Shown: positions 52,559 to 61,392, numbered from the stretch's first letter. The stretch: DNA of 64,000 nucleotides from Paenibacillus sp. YN15 (GCF_003285005.1 NZ_QMFA01000021.1:1-64000), one strand, 5' to 3'. A program made the numbers and translations. The notes: generated by a model not told the origin, from the sequence alone.

Positions 52559-54307
52559 ATGGCACAAGCACCAGGCAACCCCCTGGCGGAATACGATCAG
52601 AAATGGACCGGCCACTTCAAGCAGGCGCTTCAGAAGATGCACAGCCGGTATAATCCCGATAACCGGCTGCTCCAATGTCCCTTCTCCAGCCCGGGCTATC
52701 ATACAACAATCAAACAGGCGGATTTTGTCCATCCGTTTCTGCAGGCCATGAATTACGCCCTTGCGCTGCTGGATGATCAGGACCCGGCTTACCAACAGCG
52801 GGCCTATGATGTTTTGCAGGCTGTAATCGACAAGCAGGACCAGAACCCCGAGTCTGCCACCTACGGCATTTGGTCCTGGTTTTGGGAGGAGCCGCTGGAG
52901 CAGATGTCCCCTCCCGACTGGAACTGGGCGGACTTTATCGGCAAGCGTCTTATGCTGGTTTTGGCCCGTCATAAAACGCGCTTGCCCGCGGAGCTGAAAC
53001 GGAAGGTGGAGGACGCTCTCTCCCATAGCTGCGAGGCGATTATCCGCCGCAACGTGGGACCGGAATATACCAATATTGCCATTATGGGCACCTTCGTTAC
53101 CCTTGTGGGCGGCGAGGTTCTGGGCAATTCCCGGTTCAAGGAATATGGAGTCAACCGGCTGCAGCGGGTTCACGGGTATACGATGAAAACCGGCACCTTC
53201 CTGGAGTACAATAGTCCCGCCTATGGCTCTGTCTGTTTGATCGAGCTGTCCGGTCTGGTCAGTCATATGCAGGATAAGGAGGCGCGGAAGCTGGCCGAGG
53301 AGCTGCTGGAGCTGACCTGGACGATGACGGCGGAGCATTTTCACCCGTCCACTATGGAATGGTCCGGTCCGCATGCCCGCTCTTACGATACCTTCTTGTC
53401 TTCCAACCGGCTCTCCTTTTTGCATATGGCTCTTCAAGGGCGGCTGCCGCTTATTCCGGAAGAGGAATTCACGTACAATACGGAATGGTACGGCAATGAA
53501 ATTCATTGTCCCGAGCATCTGCTTCCGTTCTTCGGGACTGGGGATACCCGGGAGCTTCAAGCCCAGCTGCCTGCAACCGATGAGTTCGGAACAAGAACCG
53601 CCTACACGTATATGACTCCTTCTTGGTCCATGGGTTCCTTCAATCATGGGATCATGTGGAACCAGACCCGCAATTTGCTGGCTTTTTTGGGCCATTCCCC
53701 GCGGGACAGCTTCTATGCCCGGCTCCGCGTCCTGCATGACGGCTACGATTACTGCTCGGCCATATATGCGGGACAGCAGCGCCGGGGCGAGGCCTTGTTC
53801 GGGATTTGCTTCGCCTTGGACGGAGGGGATACCCATCCCAATCTGAATCTTTGCCACGGCAAAATTACGGCTGCGGATCTGCGGGTGCGGCTGGAGATTG
53901 GCGCCAAGGGCCAGGCTCCGCTGATCGCCATTGCGGAGGACGGGGCGGCCCGGGCGGAATTTCCCGGGACCGGACTGGCTCTCCGGCTGGAGCTGGCGGC
54001 CGCCAAGTGGGGCGGCGGGGCCGTCCGCCTGGAGGCGGTGGAGGAGCAGGGCATATGGGCGATTGATGCGGTGCTTTATTCCGGCGAAGCCGAGCTTATC
54101 GATTTCCATGCCATGGAAGAGGCCGCCTTCCTGTTTCATTTGAGCCTGGGCGAGGCTGACCAACTGGCCGGAGGGCCGGACGTACAGTGGCAGCAGAAGG
54201 AGGGGGACATCAGCGGCGTTCTGGGAGCCGGCGCAGATGCGCTGCATGTCCGGATTCCCGTAAAACCGGCAGACAAGCAGGACATATTCCGCAAGCAGGC
54301 CTTGTAG
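52559..54307 (+). CDS. Unrecognised 582-aa protein, probably an alpha-toroid enzyme
   Basis: ATG 52559 is eight bases after AGGAGG; ATG 52553 would be only two bases away from it. No signal peptide or membrane segment. The N-terminal two thirds are helix-rich with repeated Trp/Tyr/His motifs (YGIWSWFWEEP, DWNWADFIGK, EYNSPAYGSV, MEWSGPHARSYDT), a pattern seen in alpha-toroid polysaccharide lyases and glycosidases. The C-terminal third is beta-rich, also as in those lyases. It could be a cytoplasmic carbohydrate-active enzyme, but I do not recognise the family. A degraded duplicate of its start lies at 56381. Confidence 0.6.
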   Translation: MAQAPGNPLAEYDQKWTGHFKQALQKMHSRYNPDNRLLQCPFSSPGYHTTIKQADFVHPFLQAMNYALALLDDQDPAYQQRAYDVLQAVIDKQDQNPESATYGIWSWFWEEPLEQMSPPDWNWADFIGKRLMLVLARHKTRLPAELKRKVEDALSHSCEAIIRRNVGPEYTNIAIMGTFVTLVGGEVLGNSRFKEYGVNRLQRVHGYTMKTGTFLEYNSPAYGSVCLIELSGLVSHMQDKEARKLAEELLELTWTMTAEHFHPSTMEWSGPHARSYDTFLSSNRLSFLHMALQGRLPLIPEEEFTYNTEWYGNEIHCPEHLLPFFGTGDTRELQAQLPATDEFGTRTAYTYMTPSWSMGSFNHGIMWNQTRNLLAFLGHSPRDSFYARLRVLHDGYDYCSAIYAGQQRRGEALFGICFALDGGDTHPNLNLCHGKITAADLRVRLEIGAKGQAPLIAIAEDGAARAEFPGTGLALRLELAAAKWGGGAVRLEAVEEQGIWAIDAVLYSGEAELIDFHAMEEAAFLFHLSLGEADQLAGGPDVQWQQKEGDISGVLGAGADALHVRIPVKPADKQDIFRKQAL

Positions 54308-54325
54308 CCTCATTTGCCAAACACA

Positions 54326-54371
54326 AAAAAGCTTGATGACTGGACGAAAAAGTCCTTTCATCAAGCTTTTT
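54326..54371 (+). terminator. Strong rho-independent terminator with nested hairpin
   Basis: AAAAAGCTTGATGA/TCATCAAGCTTTTT perfect 14-bp stem, enclosing a second hairpin GGAC/GTCC. Located 19 bases after the 582-aa gene. The symmetrical A/T tails would let it work in both directions. Confidence 0.9.
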
Positions 54372-54429
54372 ACACGTTTCTGCTGCCCGCCGATCATCGA
54401 AAGCATCGAAAGCTGATGAACGCATGGAA

Positions 54430-54481
54430 TTATGTTCATAACATAACAGATCAATACAAGCGGAGCTTATTTCTGGTACAA
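54430..54481 (+). promoter_or_regulatory. Palindrome and -10 box upstream of the fused permease
   Basis: TTATGTT-CAT-AACATAA (54430-54446) is a perfect inverted repeat of seven bases on either side of a 3-bp centre, a classic operator shape. A -10 box TACAAT follows at 54476-54481; no good -35 is visible. The permease gene starts about 110 bases later. Which regulator binds is unknown. Confidence 0.5.
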
Positions 54482-54593
54482 TGATGTCAATATGTGGAGA
54501 GGGTCAACGAGGAGTGTCAGGAAATCTTCTTGGATGGCTTCGATTCGAACTGGTGGCTCTTTTTGAAAAAGAAGTAGAAACGATAAACAGGAT

Positions 54594-56315
54594 GTGATCA
54601 GGTTCATGGAGATGGAAGTGCAAGCTCAAAGCATCATGAGGCGGATATGGCGGTACAAGTTTCACTATATCATCGCGTTTCCCGGACTGTTACTGATTTT
54701 TATATTTAAAATTGTTCCATTCCTGTCAGCCTTGCGGCTTCCGTTTATCCATTACAATCTCTTCAGGGGGCTCGCAGACAGTCCTTGGACGGGCTGGGAC
54801 AATTTCCGCACCTTGTTCGGCACTCCTGCCTTCCGCGCAGTGCTTGCCAATACGCTTGCCCTGAAGCTGACTTACATGCTGGTCTGCGGCATTCTGGCTG
54901 TAGCTCTGGCGCTGGCTCTTGGCGGCATTGTGTCAAGATGGCTGAGGTATGGTCTTGCCACTCTTTTTCTCATCCCCTATTTTATCCCTTCGGCCGTGGC
55001 GGCTTATCTTGTGCAGCACGCTTTCTCCGCCGGGAATATGGCCAGGCTTGGCATATCCGCATCTCCGTTGTTGGATAAGAGCCTGTTTCCTCTTCTGCTG
55101 GTGATGATGGAAGCGGTTAAAACCTGCGGCATCCCCGCGCTGCTGGCCCTTGCCGCCATGGAGGCCAAGTCTGCCGTTTCCATGACCGGGGCCGACTTGG
55201 TTCACCATCGCCTGATCCCCGCAGCCAGAGTTGCGGTTGCCTTCGTGCTGCTGCAGCTGTCTACGCTGCTGGCAACGGATTTTGAACTGCTTCACAGCCT
55301 GCTGAACCCGCTGGTGATGGAAACGGGAGATACCTTGGCAACCTTTCAATACCGGACATCTATGCTGCAAGCTAACTATGGCCTTTCGTCGGCATTATGG
55401 CTGCTGCAATTTGCGCTGCAATTCATGTTTACGGTTGCGGCCTACCTGCTGGTGCGGAGATTTTTCAAGGAAGATCTGTTTACCGGAATGAAGGAAAAGC
55501 ATGAGATGGTGCCATCCGGGGGGAAAACGAATATCGCCGGTTTATTCGTTGCCCTGCTGTATGCCGCGTTTCTGTTGGGGGCGTTATACGGCCTGTTTAT
55601 TTATCCATTCACTGCCACAAGCTCTGCCGGCCTGAGTGTATGGGATATTACAGGCAAGCTGCTTATGCTCCAATATGGCTTGATCTACTGGGTTGCGGCG
55701 AGTATTTGTCTGCTGATTACGGTTACTTTGGCGTATCCGCTGACTGTGAAGGATCTGCCCGGACGCGGATTGTACAAGGGAGTGCTGCTGGCGGTGATGG
55801 TCATGGGGACGGGGGTGGTTCATGAATATTTGTTCTTCAAAAACGCAGGGATGGTGAATACCATCTATCCCGCGGCGATAAGCGGGCTCTTCTCCATTAG
55901 CTCCATATTCGTGCTGAAGAGCATCTTCAACAGCCGTTTCTCCAGCCTGAAGAACGAAGCGGCGGCAGCGGGAAAAGGAGAGCTGCATTCCTTCTTCTGC
56001 TTGTTTATTCCTAAGTTATGGAAGCCGCTTATCGGACTTTGGGCGCTCCATTTTGCAGTCCTGTGGAGTTCTTCCTTCCCTTCGCTGCTATATATTAATA
56101 GCCCTAACCTGATGCCTCCGTTGCTGAGATTCAAAGCAGCCGCCATGGCCGTCAAGACGGATGCCATAGCCGTCGGTTCTGCGGCGCAGGCTCTGAACGG
56201 GGACCCGGTTCTTCTCCAGGCGGGTGCGGTTATTGCGCTTCTGCCGGTAGTTCTGCTGCTGGTCTTCCGCCGGTTCCTCACCCCGGAAGTGCTAATCAGC
56301 CAACTGCGCAAATGA
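54594..56315 (+). CDS. Fused double sugar ABC permease
   Basis: A 573-aa membrane protein from GTG 54594 (ATG 54606 possible). The N-terminal half (about 1-290) looks like an LplB/MalF-type permease (FPGLLLIFIFKIVPFLSALRLPF, DNFRTLFGT), and the C-terminal half (about 305-573) resembles a MalG-type partner with its own six segments. Both coupling loops are weak: EAKSAVSMTGADLVHHRLIPA and NEAAAAGKGELHSFFCLFIP. Normal importers of this class use two separate genes, each of about 300 residues. No binding protein or ATPase gene is adjacent, so the fusion either works with components from elsewhere or is decaying. Confidence 0.75.
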   Translation: MIRFMEMEVQAQSIMRRIWRYKFHYIIAFPGLLLIFIFKIVPFLSALRLPFIHYNLFRGLADSPWTGWDNFRTLFGTPAFRAVLANTLALKLTYMLVCGILAVALALALGGIVSRWLRYGLATLFLIPYFIPSAVAAYLVQHAFSAGNMARLGISASPLLDKSLFPLLLVMMEAVKTCGIPALLALAAMEAKSAVSMTGADLVHHRLIPAARVAVAFVLLQLSTLLATDFELLHSLLNPLVMETGDTLATFQYRTSMLQANYGLSSALWLLQFALQFMFTVAAYLLVRRFFKEDLFTGMKEKHEMVPSGGKTNIAGLFVALLYAAFLLGALYGLFIYPFTATSSAGLSVWDITGKLLMLQYGLIYWVAASICLLITVTLAYPLTVKDLPGRGLYKGVLLAVMVMGTGVVHEYLFFKNAGMVNTIYPAAISGLFSISSIFVLKSIFNSRFSSLKNEAAAAGKGELHSFFCLFIPKLWKPLIGLWALHFAVLWSSSFPSLLYINSPNLMPPLLRFKAAAMAVKTDAIAVGSAAQALNGDPVLLQAGAVIALLPVVLLLVFRRFLTPEVLISQLRK

Positions 56316-56380
56316 GATGTATCGTTTTCCAAATCTTGATGCGCATTTTTGCGGCATAATAATTTCTAATGGAAGTATTG

Positions 56381-56743
56381 GCAATGCACAAGCACCGGGC
56401 AGCTACTAGCGGAATACGATCAGAAATGGACCGGCCACTTCATGCGTCTCATTGTGCGTGCGGACCCTGGTTCCGTTATTTCGCAAAAATTGGCCTTTTT
56501 TTCTCCGCCGCGGACACGGATGATCCCGTATATGCCAACAGCCGTTTGTTCGGCATACATGCGCAGAGCGGGGAGGCATGTTCTGCCTTGCTGCCTGATC
56601 CTGCGGTCCGGCAGGCCTATCCGTTATTTGGCCCCCCAACGGCCGCTTTTCCTGCTGTGAACCGGCGCTTTGAAGCGAAAATCCCCCGGGGCGGCACCCA
56701 GCTTTATTTACTGGGCGGGATGGATGAGTCGGATGTCAATTGA
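56381..56743 (+). pseudogene. Degraded second copy of the 582-aa gene's start
   Basis: Positions 56409-56442 are identical over 34 bases to 52586-52619, the start of the 582-aa gene, and the preceding bases match with gaps. A missing G right after ATG puts it out of frame. What follows (to 56743) codes for ADTDDPVYANSRLFGIHAQ and ends GGTQLYLLGGMDESDVN, which is not the body of that gene and may be the end of another enzyme. So a 5' fragment has been fused to an unrelated 3' piece. Confidence 0.7.
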
Positions 56744-56768
56744 GTTTTCAAAAAGGCTGTGGTATAGT
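56740..56768 (+). promoter_or_regulatory. Promoter of the ABC-F leader
   Basis: TTGAGT, 17-bp spacer, TATAGT. Transcription would start near 56775, leaving a leader of about 254 bases before the ABC-F start. Confidence 0.7.
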
Positions 56769-56810
56769 ACAACTTAACAAACGGATTGGATGTGAAAAGA
56801 TGCGGAAGTA

Positions 56811-57038
56811 ATGTTCTTGCTCAGATGGAAGCCACTAAAACGGGTAAGCGGATGTTGCCGCTTGTTTTATTGCGCTTTTTTCTGCAAGAAGGTTGCTTCT
56901 TCTTCTTTTCACTCAGGATATATAACCTTAGTCATGCGCCGCGCTCTTGGGTATGGCTTGGCTTATATGTATGAGCTGCGGGAGGAGTGCCTTCTTGCAG
57001 CTCATATTTTTTTGCGGAGGTTATGCGTATGTCCATGA
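56811..57038 (+). other. Overlapping leader reading frames upstream of the ABC-F gene
   Basis: The leader holds short frames such as ATG 56811 (75 codons), also enterable at ATG 56934 (34 codons). It runs through the terminator hairpin and ends TGTCCATGA, overlapping the ABC-F start by ten bases. A tiny ATGCGGAAGTAA frame precedes it. Related ABC-F genes are controlled by ribosomes stalling in such leaders; which frame is translated here is not clear. Confidence 0.45.
56970..57013 (+). terminator. Attenuator terminator before the ABC-F gene
   Basis: Perfect 10-bp stem TATGAGCTGC/GCAGCTCATA followed by seven T residues, immediately upstream of the ABC-F ribosome binding site. In this position it would stop transcription in the absence of an inducing antibiotic. 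A small hairpin AAGCGG/CCGCTT further upstream (about 56845-56863) could compete in the alternative fold. Confidence 0.8.
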
Positions 57039-58510
57039 TCCGGGTTACCGATCTGACCTTTGGTTATGACGGCAGCTATGACAATATTTTCGAGAATGTG
57101 AGCTTTCAAATCGACACGGACTGGAAGCTGGGGTTCACGGGGCGCAACGGCAGGGGGAAAACCACCTTCTTGAACCTGCTGCTGGGCAAATATGAATACC
57201 GCGGCCATATTGCCGCCAGTGTGGAGTTCGAGTATTTCCCGTTTCCGGTACCCCATCCGGAGAACAATACCCTGGATGTGATCGCAGACATTGTTCCCGA
57301 TTATGTTCATTGGGAGCTTATGCGGGAGCTGACCCTGCTGAAGGTGGACGAGGAAGCCTTATACCGCCCCTTTCAATCCTTGTCCAACGGGGAGCAGACC
57401 AAGGTGCTGCTGGCCGCTTTGTTCCTGAAGGAAAACCGCTTCCTGCTGATTGATGAACCCACCAACCACCTGGATATGGCGGCGCGGAAGCTGGTGAGCG
57501 ACTATTTGCGGGGCAAAAGCGGCTTCATCCTGGTCTCCCATGACCGGGCCTTTTTGGACAATTGTGTGGATCATATCCTGTCCATCAACAAAACCAATAT
57601 TGAGGTTCAACGGGGGAATTTCAGCGACTGGTGGGAGAACAAGGAGCGTAAGGACCAATTCGAGCTGGCGGAAAACGATAAGCTGAAGAAGGACATTAAA
57701 CGTCTGTCGGAGGCGGCTAAACGGACCAGCCACTGGTCCGATGAAGTGGAAAAAACGAAGAACGGCACCCGCAATTCCGGCTCCAAGGTGGATAAAGGCT
57801 ATGTCGGGCATAAGGCCGCCAAAATGATGAAACGCTCCAAATCCATGGAGCAGCGGCAGCATTCCGCCATCGAGGAGAAGTCCAGGCTGCTGAAAAACAT
57901 TGAAAGCGCGGAAAGCCTGAAGATTGCCCAATTGCCCTATCATAAAGGCCAACTGGCGGAGCTGGAGAATGTGTCGATTTATTATGGAGACAAGACGGTT
58001 TGCGAGGATGTCGGCTTTACCATTGAGCAGGGGGACCGGATTTCGCTGGTTGGCAAAAACGGCTCCGGCAAGTCCAGCATCATTAAGCTGATTTGCGGCG
58101 GGAGCATCACTTCTTACACGGGAACCTGCAGAATCGGCAGCCAATTGAAAATCTCCTATGTGTCCCAGGATACCTCCCATCTGCAGGGCAGCTTGACGGA
58201 TTATGCCGCGGAGCACGGCATTGACGAAAGCTTGTTCAAGGCCATCCTGCGCAAGCTGGCTTTCTCCCGGCTCCAGTTTGAAAAGGAGATGTCCGCTTTC
58301 AGCGGAGGCCAGAAGAAGAAGGTGCTCATCGCCAAAAGCCTCTGCGAAAAGGTTCACCTGCATGTGTGGGATGAGCCGCTGAACTTTATTGACGTCATTT
58401 CCCGGATGCAAATAGAGGAGCTGCTGCTGGAGCATCGGCCGACCATTCTATTTGTGGAGCATGACCGGGAATTTGTGGAGAACATTGCTACGAAAACTGT
58501 CACTCTTTAA
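57029..58510 (+). CDS. Lsa-type ABC-F ribosomal protection protein
   Basis: A 493-aa soluble protein. ATG 57029 is eight bases after CGGAGG; ATG 57023 is too close. Two ABC domains: Walker A GRNGRGKTT (about 38) and GKNGSGKSS (about 350), signatures LSNGEQTKV and FSGGQKKKV, and an interdomain linker of about 80 basic residues that reaches into the ribosome. The start SMIRVTDLTFGYDGSYDNIF closely fits the Lsa group, which displaces lincosamides, streptogramins A and pleuromutilins from the ribosome. The upstream attenuator suggests drug-induced expression. Confidence 0.88.
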   Translation: MSMIRVTDLTFGYDGSYDNIFENVSFQIDTDWKLGFTGRNGRGKTTFLNLLLGKYEYRGHIAASVEFEYFPFPVPHPENNTLDVIADIVPDYVHWELMRELTLLKVDEEALYRPFQSLSNGEQTKVLLAALFLKENRFLLIDEPTNHLDMAARKLVSDYLRGKSGFILVSHDRAFLDNCVDHILSINKTNIEVQRGNFSDWWENKERKDQFELAENDKLKKDIKRLSEAAKRTSHWSDEVEKTKNGTRNSGSKVDKGYVGHKAAKMMKRSKSMEQRQHSAIEEKSRLLKNIESAESLKIAQLPYHKGQLAELENVSIYYGDKTVCEDVGFTIEQGDRISLVGKNGSGKSSIIKLICGGSITSYTGTCRIGSQLKISYVSQDTSHLQGSLTDYAAEHGIDESLFKAILRKLAFSRLQFEKEMSAFSGGQKKKVLIAKSLCEKVHLHVWDEPLNFIDVISRMQIEELLLEHRPTILFVEHDREFVENIATKTVTL

Positions 58511-58518
58511 TGAAAATG

Positions 58519-58548
58519 AAGCATGCCTGTTCGGGGCATGCTTTTTTC
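58519..58548 (+). terminator. Rho-independent terminator after the ABC-F gene
   Basis: AAGCATGCC/GGCATGCTT stem and six T residues, nine bases after the stop codon. Confidence 0.9.
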
Positions 58549-58603
58549 ATTAACCAGGGCAGTCAGTTGAGGGGAGAACCTTCCTCATCGTGTACGCATT
58601 CTG

Positions 58604-58796
58604 TTACGGAATTCAGCGACCCTTATTGCGGTAAAAACGGGAATTTGGTTTTATTGCGGAACTGAGAAACCGTTAAATCCATTAGACGTCGAAAAGGAGG
58701 GGGAAATAAGGCTGCAGCGGGAAATAAGAGCTTCTCAGTTCCGTCATGGCGGAAACAAGCCGAAAAAGCAGCTTTAAGAGTCGCTGAGTTCCGCTA
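58604..58796. repeat. Intergenic inverted-repeat array (four 26-bp units)
   Basis: Four related units of the type CGGAACTSAG...CTTATT are present: two in forward orientation (58604-58631 and 58655-58680) and two reversed (58719-58745 and 58771-58796). The reverse complement of the fourth, GCGGAACTCAGCGACTCTTA, matches the first at 17 of 20 positions. The array has no coding sequence and lies between terminator and metal-ATPase promoter. It looks like a dispersed intergenic repeat able to fold on itself. Confidence 0.65.
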
Positions 58797-58919
58797 TTCC
58801 AAGCGGGCCGAATAGTAGGTACCGGCGCAGAGACAGCAGGTGCTGGTGCAGAGACGGAAGGGACGGAGTGGCGCGGCAGTCGCCCATTCTTGAGCATGCT
58901 CCATTAAGAATTTTTCTCA

Positions 58920-58977
58920 TTGACGCAGGAAAAACCCGGGGGTATAATATGAATAACACATGAGCAACTGTTCATAT
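58920..58977 (+). promoter_or_regulatory. Promoter and ArsR/SmtB-type operator of the metal ATPase
   Basis: Promoter TTGACG-N17-TATAAT (58920-58948) is near-consensus. Right after the -10, ACATGAGCAACTGTTCATAT (58958-58977) is an imperfect palindrome of the TGA-N-CA...TGTTCA type recognised by ArsR/SmtB/CadC repressors. No such repressor gene is in the window. Confidence 0.65.
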
Positions 58978-58993
58978 ATGAGGAGTGAATCCT

Positions 58994-61312
58994 ATGGGAG
59001 CCACTGCGCCGACCTTGAAGAAGAAGCTTATACTGGAAGGTTTGGATTGCGCCAATTGCGCATTGAAGATTGAGAACGGTGTGAAAAAGCTGGAGGGCAT
59101 TTCCTCCTGCTCCGTAAATTTCGTCAATAAGACCATGACCATGGAGCTGGACGCCGAACGGGATGAGGAGATTATGGCGGAGGCCCGTCAAAAGGTGCTG
59201 TCCTTGGAGCCGGGCATCCGGATCATGGAAGCCCAAAAGCCTGCGCCGCGGCAAAAAATGGAGCTGAACCGGCATGTGCGCGTGGAGCAAGCCCAATGCT
59301 GCGGAGAAGACCATTGCCAGGAAACAGCTGCGGCAAAAGCGCTGGAGCAGGCGGAGGCCCATGGCCACAGCCACGGCTCCCGTGCGGAGGCGGAGGAGGA
59401 TTACGGCAGCCATGCTGAGGACGACGGGCACGACCATTCCCATGACCACGGGGCAAACGCGGTGCGGACCGTGATCCTGCGCCTTATCGCCGGCACCGCT
59501 GTTGGGGCTGCCGCCATGCTGTTGTCCTTGGGGACGGCGGCGGAGCTTCTGCTGTTTATTGTTTCCTATCTGATTGTAGGCGGAGACATTGTGCTGAAGG
59601 CGCTGAAGAATATTGCCCGAGGCCGGGTATTCGATGAATTTTTTCTGATGTCCATTGCCACCGTAGGCGCCTTCGTCATCGGGGAGTATCCCGAGGGTGT
59701 GGCGGTTATGCTGTTCTATCAGATCGGGGAACTGTTCCAAAGCATTGCCGTTAACCGCTCCCGCAAATCCATCGGCGACCTGATGGATATCCGTCCCGAT
59801 TACGCCAACCTAAAGGCGGGGGATGAGGTCAGGCGTGTCAGCCCGGAGGATGTGGAGATTGGCGATCTGATCCTGATCCGGCCGGGGGAGAGGGTTCCCT
59901 TGGACGGCAGGATTGTAGACGGCCTCTCCGCTATGGATACATCGGCCCTTACCGGCGAATCCGTTCCCCGCGAGGTAGCCCCCGGCGATGATGTGCTGGG
60001 CGGGTTTATCAACAAGAACGGCGTATTGACTGTCCGGGTGTCGAAGCTGTTCGGGGAATCCACCGTGGCCAAGATTCTCGATCTGGTGGAGAACGCCAGC
60101 AGCAAAAAAGCGCCCACCGAGAACTTCATTACGAAATTTGCCCGTTATTATACTCCTTTTGTGGTGATCTTCGCCCTTCTTCTGGCTGTGGTTCCTCCGC
60201 TCCTGATCAGCGGGGCCAGCTTCTCGGATTGGGTATACAGGGCGCTGGTGTTCCTGGTCATCTCCTGCCCCTGCGCTCTGGTGGTGTCCATTCCGTTGGG
60301 CTTCTTCGGCGGTATCGGCGCTTCCTCCAAGAATGGCGTATTAGTGAAGGGAAGCAGCTACCTGGAAGCTCTTAATGATGTTAAATATGTGGTATTCGAC
60401 AAAACGGGCACCCTAACCAAGGGTTCATTTAAAGTAAATGCCATTGTTCCCGCCAACGGATGGTCCAAGGAGGAGCTGCTCCGTTACGCGGCTTACGCCG
60501 AATTGCACTCCACCCATCCCATCGCCCAGTCCATCCGGGAGGCGTACGGCCAGGAGCTGAATGAAGGGCAGCTGGCAGATTACAACGAAATCTCCGGACA
60601 CGGCATTCAGGTAACTTACAGCGGCAAAACAGTGCTGGCCGGCAACGCCAAGCTGATGAGCCGGGAGCAGATTGCCTTCGCCGCTCCGGCTGAATTGGGC
60701 ACCATTGTGCATGTGGCGGCAGACGGCCAATATGCAGGGTATCTGGCAATAGCCGATGAGATCAAACCCGATTCCATCAAGGCCATCCGCTCCTTGAAGA
60801 AGCTGGGCATCAAGAAGATTGTAATGCTGACAGGAGACAATAAGGCAGTGGCGGAGGATATTGGACGCAAGCTTGGCGTGGATGAAATCCGGGCGGAGCT
60901 CTTGCCCCAGCATAAGGTAGAGGCACTGGAGAAGCTGGATGCGGCCAAACCGGCCAAGGAAAAAATCGTCTTTGTGGGCGACGGCATCAACGACACGCCG
61001 GTGCTGGCCCGTGCCGATGTGGGCGTGGCAATGGGAGGTTTGGGCTCCGATGCCGCTATCGAAGCGGCGGATATTGTCATTATGACCGACGAACCCTCCA
61101 AGCTGGCGTCCGCCATTCATATTGCCAAAGCGACGCGGCGGATCGTATGGCAGAACATCCTGTTTGCGCTGGCGATCAAGGGAGTCTTCCTGCTCCTGGG
61201 CGCATTCGGCATCGCCACCATGTGGGAAGCCGTTTTCTCCGACGTGGGTGTGACCCTTCTGGCTGTGTTGAACGCCATGCGGGTGTTGAAAGTGAAAGCA
61301 ACGGCCATTTAA
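58994..61312 (+). CDS. cadA: P1B-type heavy-metal-exporting ATPase (CadA/ZntA type)
   Basis: A 772-aa protein; ATG 58994 is eight bases after ATGAGGAG and preferred to GTG 58985. N-terminal metal-binding domain with LDCANC (Cys19, Cys22), then a histidine-rich linker (HGHSHG, HDHSHDHG, about 120-155). The membrane part carries the CPC motif (about 425), with TGES (about 320), DKTGTLT (about 469) and GDGINDTP (about 662). CPC with a His-rich linker fits export of zinc, cadmium, lead or cobalt. The ArsR-type operator in front suggests induction by metal. Confidence 0.92.
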   Translation: MGATAPTLKKKLILEGLDCANCALKIENGVKKLEGISSCSVNFVNKTMTMELDAERDEEIMAEARQKVLSLEPGIRIMEAQKPAPRQKMELNRHVRVEQAQCCGEDHCQETAAAKALEQAEAHGHSHGSRAEAEEDYGSHAEDDGHDHSHDHGANAVRTVILRLIAGTAVGAAAMLLSLGTAAELLLFIVSYLIVGGDIVLKALKNIARGRVFDEFFLMSIATVGAFVIGEYPEGVAVMLFYQIGELFQSIAVNRSRKSIGDLMDIRPDYANLKAGDEVRRVSPEDVEIGDLILIRPGERVPLDGRIVDGLSAMDTSALTGESVPREVAPGDDVLGGFINKNGVLTVRVSKLFGESTVAKILDLVENASSKKAPTENFITKFARYYTPFVVIFALLLAVVPPLLISGASFSDWVYRALVFLVISCPCALVVSIPLGFFGGIGASSKNGVLVKGSSYLEALNDVKYVVFDKTGTLTKGSFKVNAIVPANGWSKEELLRYAAYAELHSTHPIAQSIREAYGQELNEGQLADYNEISGHGIQVTYSGKTVLAGNAKLMSREQIAFAAPAELGTIVHVAADGQYAGYLAIADEIKPDSIKAIRSLKKLGIKKIVMLTGDNKAVAEDIGRKLGVDEIRAELLPQHKVEALEKLDAAKPAKEKIVFVGDGINDTPVLARADVGVAMGGLGSDAAIEAADIVIMTDEPSKLASAIHIAKATRRIVWQNILFALAIKGVFLLLGAFGIATMWEAVFSDVGVTLLAVLNAMRVLKVKATAI

Positions 61313-61323
61313 GCTGTGTGACT

Positions 61324-61369
61324 AAAGCTGATTCCGGTGGGTTTATACCCGCCGGAGTCGGCTTTTTTT
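61324..61369 (+). terminator. Rho-independent terminator after the metal ATPase gene
   Basis: AAAGCTGATTCCGGTGGGT pairs fully as RNA with ACCCGCCGGAGTCGGCTTT (three G-U pairs), loop TTAT, then T residues. Confidence 0.92.
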
Positions 61370-61392
61370 GCGCTCCGGCATGTATGCCTTCC

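Noticed and set aside
52517-54454. 645-codon minus-strand frame opposite the 582-aa gene
   Set aside because: No ribosome binding site and a composition typical of an antisense shadow; the plus-strand gene has a perfect AGGAGG and a terminator after it.
58994-61312. Copper-exporting ATPase
   Set aside because: The histidine-rich linker and ArsR-type operator fit the Zn/Cd group better; copper pumps usually sit with CsoR or CopZ genes, none of which is here.
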